Assembly: GCA_945870545.1 (NCBI GenBank)
Contig: CAMBTF010000135.1
Coordinates: forward strand, 1 to 5,525
DNA: 5,525 nucleotides
Direction of reading: 5' to 3'
DNA from: Akkermansia muciniphila
GTDB lineage: Bacteria > Verrucomicrobiota > Verrucomicrobiia > Verrucomicrobiales > Akkermansiaceae
Part shown: piece by piece, positions 1 to 5,525 of the stretch
How the letters are laid out: each line of letters starts with the position of its first letter
How positions within the stretch are numbered: position 1 is the first letter of the stretch
Program-made: the position numbers and the translations under genes
The notes under the pieces: generated by a model
What the model was told of the DNA's origin: nothing
The model's input: the letters and a program-made list of their open reading frames with translations, nothing else
Database searches by the model: none

Positions 1-268
1 CGTCCACCCCGGCGTCCGCGATGAGGCGGAGCTGGCGCTCGGCGGCCTCCAGTTCGCCGGTGAAGATCAGGGTGTTCATCGCGATGAAGCCTTTCACTCC
101 GTGCTTATGAAGGTAGGCCATCAGCTCGGGGAGGTCGGCTTCGGTGAAATTGTCGGCGCGGAGGCGGGCGTTAAATTTCGGCAGGCCGAAGTAGATCGCG
201 TCCGCTCCTGCGGCGACGGCGGCACGGGCGCAGTCCCAGTTTCCGGCAGGTGAGAGAAGTTCGGTCAT
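1..268 (-). CDS. Peptidase U32 family protein, N-terminal part
   Basis: The minus strand reads open from an ATG at 268-266 to the left edge, giving 89 residues that begin MTELLSPAGNWDCARAA. The segments ELLSPAGNWD, GADAIYFGLPKFNARLRADNF and HGVKGFIAMNTLIF match the start of U32 proteins: an (E)LLxPAGxxE-like opening, the AGADAIYxG turn, the NAR/RADNF stretch and the first strands of a TIM-barrel-like fold. Characterised relatives include E. coli RlhA and TrhP, which act in hydroxylation of 23S rRNA and tRNA, while other members are called collagenase-like proteases. This fragment cannot tell these subfamilies apart, and the C-terminal part with the conserved cysteines lies outside the window. 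No strong Shine-Dalgarno sequence precedes the ATG. The gene is divergent from the DUF1800 gene. Family assignment is confident; the exact role is unknown. Confidence 0.88.
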   Translation of the reverse strand, partial: MTELLSPAGNWDCARAAVAAGADAIYFGLPKFNARLRADNFTEADLPELMAYLHKHGVKGFIAMNTLIFTGELEAAERQLRLIADAGVD

Positions 269-290
269 GAGACGGTGAGAAAAAAAGTGG

Positions 291-318
291 AACCGCCAAG
301 ACGCCAAGTGCGCCAAGG
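291..318. repeat. CGCCAAG short direct-repeat array
   Basis: The heptamer CGCCAAG occurs three times, at 294-300, 302-308 and 311-317, with start-to-start spacings of 8 and 9 bases. From memory, very similar intergenic strings of the form ACCGCCAAGACGCCAAG recur in many unrelated environmental bacterial genomes. An inverted 8-mer partner, TTGGCGGT, lies at 371-378 and matches ACCGCCAA at 292-299. The array sits in the divergent intergenic region, about 23 bases upstream of the U32 start. Its function is unknown. Confidence 0.6.
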
Positions 319-392
319 AAGTCGGTAAGAAAAATTAGGGGAACTTGCCAAAGTACGCAACCGTGTTGGTTTGGCGGTGTTTTACCCGTCGC

Positions 393-398
393 AAGGAG
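393..398 (+). promoter_or_regulatory. Ribosome binding site of the DUF1800 gene
   Basis: AAGGAG lies 6 bases before the ATG at 405-407. It is the clearest Shine-Dalgarno sequence in the window and settles the start choice in favour of 405 over the upstream in-frame TTG at 345. Confidence 0.85.
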
Positions 399-404
399 AT
401 CGTT

Positions 405-1916
405 ATGTTAACGCCAGCGAAAGGAAAATGGACGAAGGAAGAGGCGCGGCACTTGTTGAGCCGGGCGGGTTTCGGCGGGTCACCGGATGAGATCGGGCGT
501 TTGCATGCGATGGGCAGGGAGAAGGCCGTGGATTTCCTGCTCAATCCCGAGGAGCCGATCGAGGCGCATCCGAAGCCCGAGTGGGCGGACATGAAAACCG
601 CGACGGCCAGCATGGAGGAGATGATGAGAGAGCGGCGGGAGATGATGGCGGAGACGCGCGACCTGTCTGCGGAGCAGGCAGAGAAGAAGCGGCAGGAAAT
701 GCAGAGGAAAATGCAGCAGCAATCGCGCAAGCAAGGGCTGGAGGCGCAGCATTGGTGGTTTAACCGGATGCTGAAAACGAAGGCTCCGTTGCGCGAGAAG
801 ATGACACTTTTTTGGCATGATCATTTCGCAACATCGATCCAGAAGGTCGGGCAGCCGGTGTGGCTGGTGAAACAGAACGAGCTGTTCCGCGATCATGCGT
901 TCGGCAATTTCCGTGAGCTCACGCAGAAGATCGTCCGTGATCCGGCGATGATGCTGTATCTGGATACACAGCGCTCCAGCAAGAAGCAGCCGAACGAGAA
1001 CTTCGCGCGGGAGATCATGGAACTCTTCACCCTCGGCGAGGGGAACTACACCGAGGAGGATGTGAAACAGGCGGCGCGGGCTTTCACCGGATACCAGCTA
1101 AAGCGTCTCAGCGGCGAGGTGATGCAGAGTGCGCAGGCATGGGATGAGGGCGAGAAAACGATTTTTGGAAAGACCGGCCCCTACAACGGCAAGGACGTGG
1201 TGAACCTGATTTTCAAGAAGGACGCCTGTGCGAAATTGATGGTGACCAAGCTTTGGGAATTCTTCGCCTACGAGAAACCCGTGGACTCGCAGATGGACGA
1301 TCTCGCCGCGACCTTCCGGAAAAACGATTATGTGCTGAAGCCGGTGTTGCGGGAGATTTTCCTCTCCAGCGAGTTTTATGGTGAGAAAGCCATCGCGACG
1401 CAGATCAAGTGCCCGGTGCAATACCTTGTGCAGCTTATCAAGGAGCTTGAGATGGAGTCCGCGCCGCTGGGTTTCCCGATGATGGGGCAAACGCAGCTTG
1501 GTCAGGTTTTGTTCATGCCGCCGAACGTGGCCGGATGGGACTGGGGGAAAGCATGGATCAACACAAACACCCTGCTCAGCCGCTACAACCTCGCCGGAAG
1601 CCTGACCAAGGGAAGCGTCGGCGAGATGATGGGGCGTGGTGAGGGGAAACTGAAGAAGCTCGCCGAGAGGCGCGGGAAGTGGAAAGGTGGCAATGGCCCG
1701 GACTTTGCGAAGATCGCCCCCGAGTCCGGCCGCAATGAAACGAAAAAACTCGTGGACGGACTGATCGCCAGGTTCTTCTGCGTGCCGGTTCCTGCGAAGG
1801 CGCGTGACTCTTTCATCGCTTACGCGGATTCGAAAAAGGGTGTGATTTTCACCGACAAGGAACTCGGTGAGCTATGCCATCTCATGTTGAGCACGCCCTA
1901 TTACCAGTTGTGCTGA
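405..1916 (+). CDS. DUF1800 domain-containing protein
   Basis: The gene encodes 503 residues starting MLTPAKGKWTKEEARHLLSR. DUF1800 hallmarks appear in order: HLLSRAGFG (residues 16-24), the WHDHF motif (137-141), MLYLD (183-187), PNENFAREIMELFTLG (196-211), YTEEDVKQAARAFTGY (215-230), a C-terminal MPPNVAGWDWGKAWINTNTLLSR block (371-393) and the ending LMLSTPYYQLC (493-503). The length is usual for the family. No signal peptide or transmembrane segment is visible. Residues about 68-112 form a very charged, methionine- and glutamine-rich segment that looks helical or coiled-coil and separates the N-terminal motif from the WHDHF core. The biochemical role of DUF1800 is not established. It commonly lies next to a DUF1501 gene, as here (14-bp gap), so the two proteins probably work together and are probably co-transcribed. 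Family call is firm; function is unknown. Confidence 0.95.
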   Translation: MLTPAKGKWTKEEARHLLSRAGFGGSPDEIGRLHAMGREKAVDFLLNPEEPIEAHPKPEWADMKTATASMEEMMRERREMMAETRDLSAEQAEKKRQEMQRKMQQQSRKQGLEAQHWWFNRMLKTKAPLREKMTLFWHDHFATSIQKVGQPVWLVKQNELFRDHAFGNFRELTQKIVRDPAMMLYLDTQRSSKKQPNENFAREIMELFTLGEGNYTEEDVKQAARAFTGYQLKRLSGEVMQSAQAWDEGEKTIFGKTGPYNGKDVVNLIFKKDACAKLMVTKLWEFFAYEKPVDSQMDDLAATFRKNDYVLKPVLREIFLSSEFYGEKAIATQIKCPVQYLVQLIKELEMESAPLGFPMMGQTQLGQVLFMPPNVAGWDWGKAWINTNTLLSRYNLAGSLTKGSVGEMMGRGEGKLKKLAERRGKWKGGNGPDFAKIAPESGRNETKKLVDGLIARFFCVPVPAKARDSFIAYADSKKGVIFTDKELGELCHLMLSTPYYQLC

Positions 1917-1930
1917 AAAAAATCAAAACC

Positions 1931-3241
1931 ATGAAAACGAGAAGAGACTTCATCAGATCGGCCGTGCTGGGCGCTTCGGCGACATGGACATTGCCGGGAT
2001 TCATCGACAGGACATTCGCGGAACTCGGCGACGAAGCGCGTGACCGATCCACGCAATTCACCACCGGCAAGGACGGCACGATTTTGGTCGTGCTGCAGTT
2101 GGCGGGCGGTAATGACGGGCTCAATACACTCGTCCCGTTCAACAACGATGCGTATTACAAGGCGAGGCCGCAGCTTGCGAAAAAGGAAAAGGATCTGATC
2201 CGGCTTGGCGATGGGATCGGCCTCAACAACTCGATGCCTTTCCTCGGATCGCTTTTCAAGGAAGGCCGGCTCGGCGTCGTGCAGGGCGTCGGCTACCCTA
2301 ACCCGAACCGCTCGCACTTTGTCTCCACCTCGATCTGGGAAACGGCGGACACCACGAACCGCGCGAACACCGGCTGGCTTGGTCGGTATTTCGACAACGC
2401 CTGTGAGGGAGTTGATCCGACGGTCGGGATGAGTTTCAACAAATCGACGCCGGAAAGTTTCGGTGCCATGCGGAATCCGGGCGTGAGCCTGAGTTCGCCG
2501 GAGCTCTACCGCTGGATTCACAGCGGTGGGAATCAGGCGCAGGCGGAGGAGTTTTTCTCCGAGCTGAACCAACCCGGCAACGACGATGAGGACGGCCCGA
2601 CGGACGGCGGCTCCATCGACATGCCCGCGGGTGGGAAAGTGGGAGGGCTCGCCGGGGAGTCGAACCTCGATTTCCTCGAGCGCGTGGCGCTCGATGCGCA
2701 GGTGAGTTCCAAGAAAATTCTGGAGGTCGCCGCGAAGCACAAAACAAACGTGCATTACGACGGCACATCGGTTGCTCGGAACCTGAATCTTGTTTCGCGC
2801 ATGATCGCTGGAGGCATGCCGACGCGGGTCTATTATGTGAGCCACGGCGGTTTCGATACCCACAACGGTCAGATCAATTCGCACGACCGCTTGCTTGGCC
2901 AGCTCGACTCGGCGCTGAAGTCGTTTTTCGCGGATCTCAAGCAGCAGGGCAACGACAAGCGCGTGACGCTGATGACCTTCTCGGAGTTCGGCCGCCGCGT
3001 TTCCGAAAACGCCAGTGCGGGCACCGATCATGGAAAAGCGTCGTGCATGTTCGTCGCTGGCGGCGGCGTGAAAGGCGGGCTCTACGGGAAATACCCAAGC
3101 CTCACCGAACTTTCGCAAGGCGACCTCAACCACACCGTCGATTTCCGCAGCGTTTACGCAGACCTGTTAGGCGGCTGGCTGAAGGCTCCGAACATCGGGA
3201 AAATCCTCGGCGGCGAATACAAAGGGATCGGGATGACCTGA
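1931..3241 (+). CDS. DUF1501 domain-containing protein with Tat signal
   Basis: The 436-residue product starts MKTRRDFIRSAVLGASATWT. TRRDFIR at residues 3-9 followed by a hydrophobic stretch is a twin-arginine (Tat) signal, so export in folded form is likely. DUF1501 motifs follow: LQLAGGNDGLNTLVPF (55-70), the SHF motif (128-130), SIWETAD, GWLGRYFDNA (148-157), YYVSHGGFDTHNGQ (301-314), TFSEFGRRVSEN (349-360), GTDHG (364-368) and DFRSVYADLLGGWL (404-417). The family belongs to the alkaline-phosphatase/sulfatase-like superfamily; the conserved Asp, His and Asn residues probably bind metal, but no reaction is known. An acidic, glycine-rich segment at about 211-243 looks like a flexible loop. 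I chose ATG 1931 because the Tat motif begins directly after it; an upstream in-frame ATG at 1874 lies inside the DUF1800 gene. The leader is A-rich with no clear Shine-Dalgarno sequence, suggesting coupling to DUF1800 translation. Confidence 0.94.
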   Translation: MKTRRDFIRSAVLGASATWTLPGFIDRTFAELGDEARDRSTQFTTGKDGTILVVLQLAGGNDGLNTLVPFNNDAYYKARPQLAKKEKDLIRLGDGIGLNNSMPFLGSLFKEGRLGVVQGVGYPNPNRSHFVSTSIWETADTTNRANTGWLGRYFDNACEGVDPTVGMSFNKSTPESFGAMRNPGVSLSSPELYRWIHSGGNQAQAEEFFSELNQPGNDDEDGPTDGGSIDMPAGGKVGGLAGESNLDFLERVALDAQVSSKKILEVAAKHKTNVHYDGTSVARNLNLVSRMIAGGMPTRVYYVSHGGFDTHNGQINSHDRLLGQLDSALKSFFADLKQQGNDKRVTLMTFSEFGRRVSENASAGTDHGKASCMFVAGGGVKGGLYGKYPSLTELSQGDLNHTVDFRSVYADLLGGWLKAPNIGKILGGEYKGIGMT

Positions 3242-3244
3242 TCT

Positions 3245-3319
3245 CGTGGCGGCGGATTGCATCCGCCATGTCGTGATCTAACAAAATGAATGGCATGGCG
3301 GATAAAAACCGCCGCCACG
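3245..3319. repeat. REP-like double hairpin (inverted pair)
   Basis: Two 26-base arms, 3245-3270 and 3294-3319, are inverted copies of one another with 23 of 26 positions matching; the three differences (left-arm 3256, 3259 and 3260) fall in the apical part. Each arm is itself a hairpin. In the left arm GGCGGAT (3251-3257) pairs with ATCCGCC (3261-3267) around a TGC loop. In the right arm GGCGG (3297-3301) pairs with CCGCC (3309-3313). A GTGG tetranucleotide stands outside each hairpin (3246-3249, and CCAC at 3315-3318). This is the layout of REP elements arranged as an inverted pair. The element begins 3 bases after the DUF1501 stop codon and ends 43 bases before the chosen ispA start. It lacks a T-run, so it is not a canonical terminator, although transcripts could fold into a long stem there. 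Confidence 0.78.
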
Positions 3320-3362
3320 GAAAATGCTTTCCAAGGGCACTTGGGCGTTGGATTTTCACGCA

Positions 3363-4226
3363 ATGGATCTGGATGGATATCTGAAGCAGGCCGCCGCCGA
3401 TACGGACGCGGCGATGGATCGTTTCCTGCCGTCGGAAAACGAACGACCCGGCACGATCCACGCGGCGATGCGGTATTGTGTGTTCGCCGGGGGGAAACGG
3501 CTGCGGCCGGTGCTTTGCATCGCGGCGGCAGAGGCATGCGGAGGGAAAAGGGAGGACGCGTTGGTGGCGGCTTGTGCCGTGGAACTGATGCATACCTACT
3601 CGCTCGTCCACGACGACCTGCCCTGCATGGATGATGACGACCTCCGCCGCGGTCGCCCTACCTGCCACAAGGTTTATGGCGAGGGCATGGCGGTGCTTTG
3701 CGGGGATGCCTTGCTCACCGAGGCCTTCGCGGTTTTGGCGCGCTCGAAGTCCGTGGAAATGATCGCGGAGCTGGCCTCGGCGGGAGGTAGCAGGAAACTC
3801 ATCGGCGGGCAGGTGCTCGATCTGGAAGGGGAGGGGAAATCCTTTTCGCTGGCGGAGCTGATCCGCATCCACGAGGCGAAGACCGCCGCGCTTCTCACCA
3901 CTTCCATCCGCCTCGGCGCGATGTCCGCGGGCGCGGATTCGGAGCAGGTGGCGGCGCTGACAAAATTCGGCCACGCCCTCGGGCTGGCGTTTCAGGTGAT
4001 CGACGACATCCTCGACGTCACGCAGACCACGGAAAACCTCGGGAAAACGGCGGGCAAGGACGCGGCGGTGGCAAAAGCGACCTATCCCGCTGTGATGGGG
4101 CTGGAGGAATCGCGGAAAGAGGCCGCGCGGCTCACGGCGGAGGCGCTGAAGGCTTTGGAGGTTTTTGGTGAGAATGCCGTGAGGCTGAGGGAAATTGCCG
4201 GGCGGATGCTGCTCAGGGAGTTTTGA
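3363..4226 (+). CDS. ispA: Polyprenyl synthetase, IspA-type (FPP/GGPP synthase)
   Basis: The 287-residue protein is a short-chain trans-prenyl diphosphate synthase that condenses isopentenyl diphosphate with allylic diphosphates in the cytoplasm. Visible motifs are GGKRLRP (43-49), the first aspartate-rich motif DDLPCMDDDD (84-93) with the DDxxxxD spacing of bacterial IspA-like enzymes, RRGRPTCH (95-102), GDALLTEAF (114-122), KLIGGQVLD (145-153), the KT pair (173-174), FQVIDDILD (210-218) as the second aspartate-rich motif, and GKTAGKDAAVAKATYP (227-242). All catalytic aspartates are present. SLVHDD, with Y and S at positions -5 and -4 before the first motif, resembles E. coli IspA, so farnesyl diphosphate is the likelier product, though geranylgeranyl diphosphate is possible. 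The start at 3363 gives an N terminus that lines up with E. coli IspA. An ATG at 3324 adds 13 unlike residues and abuts the upstream palindrome. Neither start has a good Shine-Dalgarno sequence. Confidence 0.93.
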   Translation: MDLDGYLKQAAADTDAAMDRFLPSENERPGTIHAAMRYCVFAGGKRLRPVLCIAAAEACGGKREDALVAACAVELMHTYSLVHDDLPCMDDDDLRRGRPTCHKVYGEGMAVLCGDALLTEAFAVLARSKSVEMIAELASAGGSRKLIGGQVLDLEGEGKSFSLAELIRIHEAKTAALLTTSIRLGAMSAGADSEQVAALTKFGHALGLAFQVIDDILDVTQTTENLGKTAGKDAAVAKATYPAVMGLEESRKEAARLTAEALKALEVFGENAVRLREIAGRMLLREF

Positions 4227-4229
4227 AAC

Positions 4230-4280
4230 TTGGGGACTGCGAGTCCCCGCGACGGACTGGGACGGCAAGTCCCAGCCACG
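4230..4280. repeat. Second REP-like double hairpin
   Basis: Two perfect 7-bp hairpins stand side by side. GGGGACT (4232-4238) pairs with AGTCCCC (4242-4248) around a GCG loop, and CTGGGAC (4257-4263) pairs with GTCCCAG (4269-4275) around GGCAA. Read on the opposite strand, the second hairpin is GGGACTTGCCGTCCC, closely resembling the first (GGGACTGCGAGTCCC), so the two are inverted copies of one unit. The right copy carries the outer tag GTGGC on the minus strand (CCAC at 4276-4279); the left copy has TTGG at 4230-4233, one base different from GTGG. The element starts 3 bases after the ispA stop codon. There is no T-run, so intrinsic termination is uncertain. Confidence 0.72.
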
Positions 4281-4357
4281 ATGTGCTGAGAACTTGGTTG
4301 ATTCCCTGCCCGGTATGGGGTTGTTTGCGGCCTATCAAAAAGCGATCCTTCAGTTTC

Positions 4358-5525
4358 ATGCTGGCGAGGCGGTATCTCAATCCGCGCCGCGCCGTGCTTT
4401 CCTCGTTCACCCTGATCTCACTGGTCGGGGTATTGCTTGGCGTCTTAGTGCTGGTGGTGGTGATGGCGGTTTTCGCGGGTCTGGAGCGGGATGTGAAAGG
4501 GCGGCTGTTAGGTTTCACGCCGCACATCCTCGTGGAAACTCCGGCGCTGGCTCTGCCTGAGGAGATAGAAAATGCGCCGCCGTGGCAGGATCTCGCTGCT
4601 GAGACGGCGAAACTTCCCGGTGTTGCCGCCGCGACGGCCTACGTGGCGGACAACGTGATCCTCGACGTAGGCACTTGGCAGCGGCCAGTTTCCTTCCGGG
4701 GCATCGATACCACCGACGCGGCGCAGGTGAAGGGCGTCGCCGACATGCTCGACCGGAAAAATTTTCCCGACTCCAGCGCCGACATGGGGCTCGACGACCG
4801 GGCGGTGATTTCCTCCCTCGTCGCGACCCAGTTCGAGCTCCGGGTGGGCGACACGATCCGCCTCTACTCCACGCGGAATTTCGAGAGCGTGATGCAGGCC
4901 TACAAGGCCACCGAGAAACCCGTTGCCCGCGAGGCGTTTCCCGAGGAGTGGGCAGTCGCGGTGAAAGCCTTGGGGCGCGAGTGGGAGAAGGATGGCGAGA
5001 ACTTCACGGTAAAAGCGGAGGAACTGATCGAGGCATATGATGCCCTTCATCGGATCTACACGGATGACATCCGCGAGCCGGAGCGCGATCTGCTCAAGGC
5101 GTTACTGCTGGCTCTTGAGGGGCGGGTGCGTGAGGAAAACGAACCGGAGCGCCCCGAAGTGCTGCGTTTCACGCCGGAAGCGAAAGCAGAGATCAGCAAG
5201 TCCTACACCGCGCTCTGCGAAACGGATACGGAGAAGATGGACGGTGAGATTTTGAAAGGGCTTAAAAGCCTCGTTTTGCCGAAGGAAGCCGTGGTCGCGG
5301 GGATCTATTCCGCTTCGCAGATGGCGGTGACACCGGAGCTGTTCGTGCCGTTGCCACTGGCGCAGGATCTGGCGGGGCTGGGCACGCAGGTGCAGGGCAT
5401 CGCGCTGCGGCTCGATGATCCGTATGAGTCGGAAGGTATTGCGGCGGCAGCGAGGAAATTGCTCGGGCCGGATCATTTCGTGGAGACCTGGGGCGACCAA
5501 TACCAGGCGTTCTTTTCCCTCATCA
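4358..5525 (+). CDS. LolC/LolE-type ABC transporter permease, partial
   Basis: From the ATG at 4358 the frame stays open to the right edge (389 residues plus one base). It opens with ARRYLNPRRAVLSSFTLISLVGVLLGV, the N-terminal signature of LolC/LolE permeases. A transmembrane helix spans about residues 16-41, followed by FAGLERDVKGRLLGFTPHI (39-57), the usual entry to the MacB-like periplasmic domain. The family pattern returns with VVAGIYS (312-318), LFVPLPLAQDLAGLGTQVQGIALRLDDP (328-355) and FVETWGDQYQAFFSLI (374-389), which in relatives precedes the second membrane segment. LolC/E with the ATPase LolD releases lipoproteins from the inner membrane in Gram-negative bacteria. About 130 charged residues (about 171-308) appear inserted in the periplasmic domain. 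The true start may be TTG at 4325, which would add 11 residues (LRPIKKRSFSF in the reading frame); relatives usually have several residues before RYL. The C-terminal membrane helices lie beyond the window. Confidence 0.87.
   Translation, partial: MLARRYLNPRRAVLSSFTLISLVGVLLGVLVLVVVMAVFAGLERDVKGRLLGFTPHILVETPALALPEEIENAPPWQDLAAETAKLPGVAAATAYVADNVILDVGTWQRPVSFRGIDTTDAAQVKGVADMLDRKNFPDSSADMGLDDRAVISSLVATQFELRVGDTIRLYSTRNFESVMQAYKATEKPVAREAFPEEWAVAVKALGREWEKDGENFTVKAEELIEAYDALHRIYTDDIREPERDLLKALLLALEGRVREENEPERPEVLRFTPEAKAEISKSYTALCETDTEKMDGEILKGLKSLVLPKEAVVAGIYSASQMAVTPELFVPLPLAQDLAGLGTQVQGIALRLDDPYESEGIAAAARKLLGPDHFVETWGDQYQAFFSLI

Larger units (their letters stand above)
269..404. other. Divergent intergenic region
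   Basis: This 136-bp gap separates the leftward U32 gene from the rightward DUF1800 gene, so promoters for both should lie here. Apart from the CGCCAAG array and the ribosome binding site at 393-398, I could not find a convincing -35/-10 pair on either strand. An in-frame TTG at 345 would extend the DUF1800 protein by 20 residues, but the added sequence does not resemble the family and the downstream ATG has the better ribosome binding site. Confidence 0.55.

Noticed and set aside
345..404. N-terminal extension of DUF1800 from a TTG start at 345
   Set aside because: The added residues are unlike the family, and AAGGAG at 393-398 is placed correctly for ATG 405.
1901..3133. 410-codon open frame on the minus strand
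   Set aside because: It lies wholly opposite the DUF1501 gene, whose protein has strong family motifs. The antisense product is rich in Arg, His and Val with no recognisable domain, as expected for a shadow frame in GC-rich DNA.
3245..3319. Intrinsic terminator after DUF1501
   Set aside because: The stem is strong, but neither end is followed by a U-tract, so a Rho-independent terminator is not supported. A REP-like repeat explains the dyad better.
3126..4268. 380-codon open frame on the minus strand
   Set aside because: It is antisense to ispA and runs through the palindromes at both ends; its Arg/His-rich composition and lack of motifs mark it as a shadow.
4315..4400. Frameshift at the start of the LolC/E gene (frame starting MGLFAAYQKA)
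   Set aside because: The frame from ATG 4315 does not carry a LolC/E-like sequence, and the correct frame is uninterrupted, so no frameshift needs to be invoked.
4195..4560. 121-codon plus-strand frame between ispA and the permease gene
   Set aside because: It overlaps the end of ispA, crosses the second palindrome and covers the first part of the LolC/E frame out of register. Its protein resembles nothing, while the alternative frame gives a clear LolC/E N terminus.

Overview
This is a GC-rich chromosomal window (about 60% GC by eye). The paired DUF1800 and DUF1501 genes, and the intergenic palindromes, fit a member of the Verrucomicrobia (Luteolibacter/Akkermansiaceae-like) or a related PVC-group bacterium. 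That taxonomic guess is an inference. I see no rRNA, tRNA, CRISPR array, insertion sequence or transposase gene.

Layout. A U32-family peptidase/RNA-hydroxylation-type gene runs leftward off the left edge (1-268, minus strand). A 136-bp divergent intergenic region follows, holding a short array of CGCCAAG repeats and a strong ribosome binding site. Next, on the plus strand, are a DUF1800 gene (405-1916) and, 14 bp later, a DUF1501 gene with a Tat signal (1931-3241). A dyad-symmetric REP-like element (3245-3319) fills most of the next gap. It is followed by a type II-like (E. coli IspA-like) farnesyl/geranylgeranyl diphosphate synthase gene (3363-4226). A second REP-like element (4230-4280) precedes a LolC/LolE-type (FtsX-fold) ABC permease gene that begins near 4358 and runs off the right edge. 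No complete frame for this last gene ends in the window, but its frame stays open from 4358 to 5525 and its protein is clearly of the LolC/E family.

How the genes relate. The DUF1800-DUF1501 pair is a recurring two-gene unit of unknown function. The DUF1501 partner is probably exported folded by the Tat pathway. ispA supplies prenyl diphosphates for the isoprenoid pathway, and the permease would belong to the lipoprotein-release machinery. The three modules (pair, ispA, permease) share a strand but are separated by the palindromic elements, so they need not form one operon.

The most notable features are two. One is the pair of REP-like double hairpins, which share a GTGGC tag and each begin 3 bases after a stop codon. 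The other is a large charged insertion in the periplasmic domain of the LolC/E protein. I see no clear evidence of a wholly new system.
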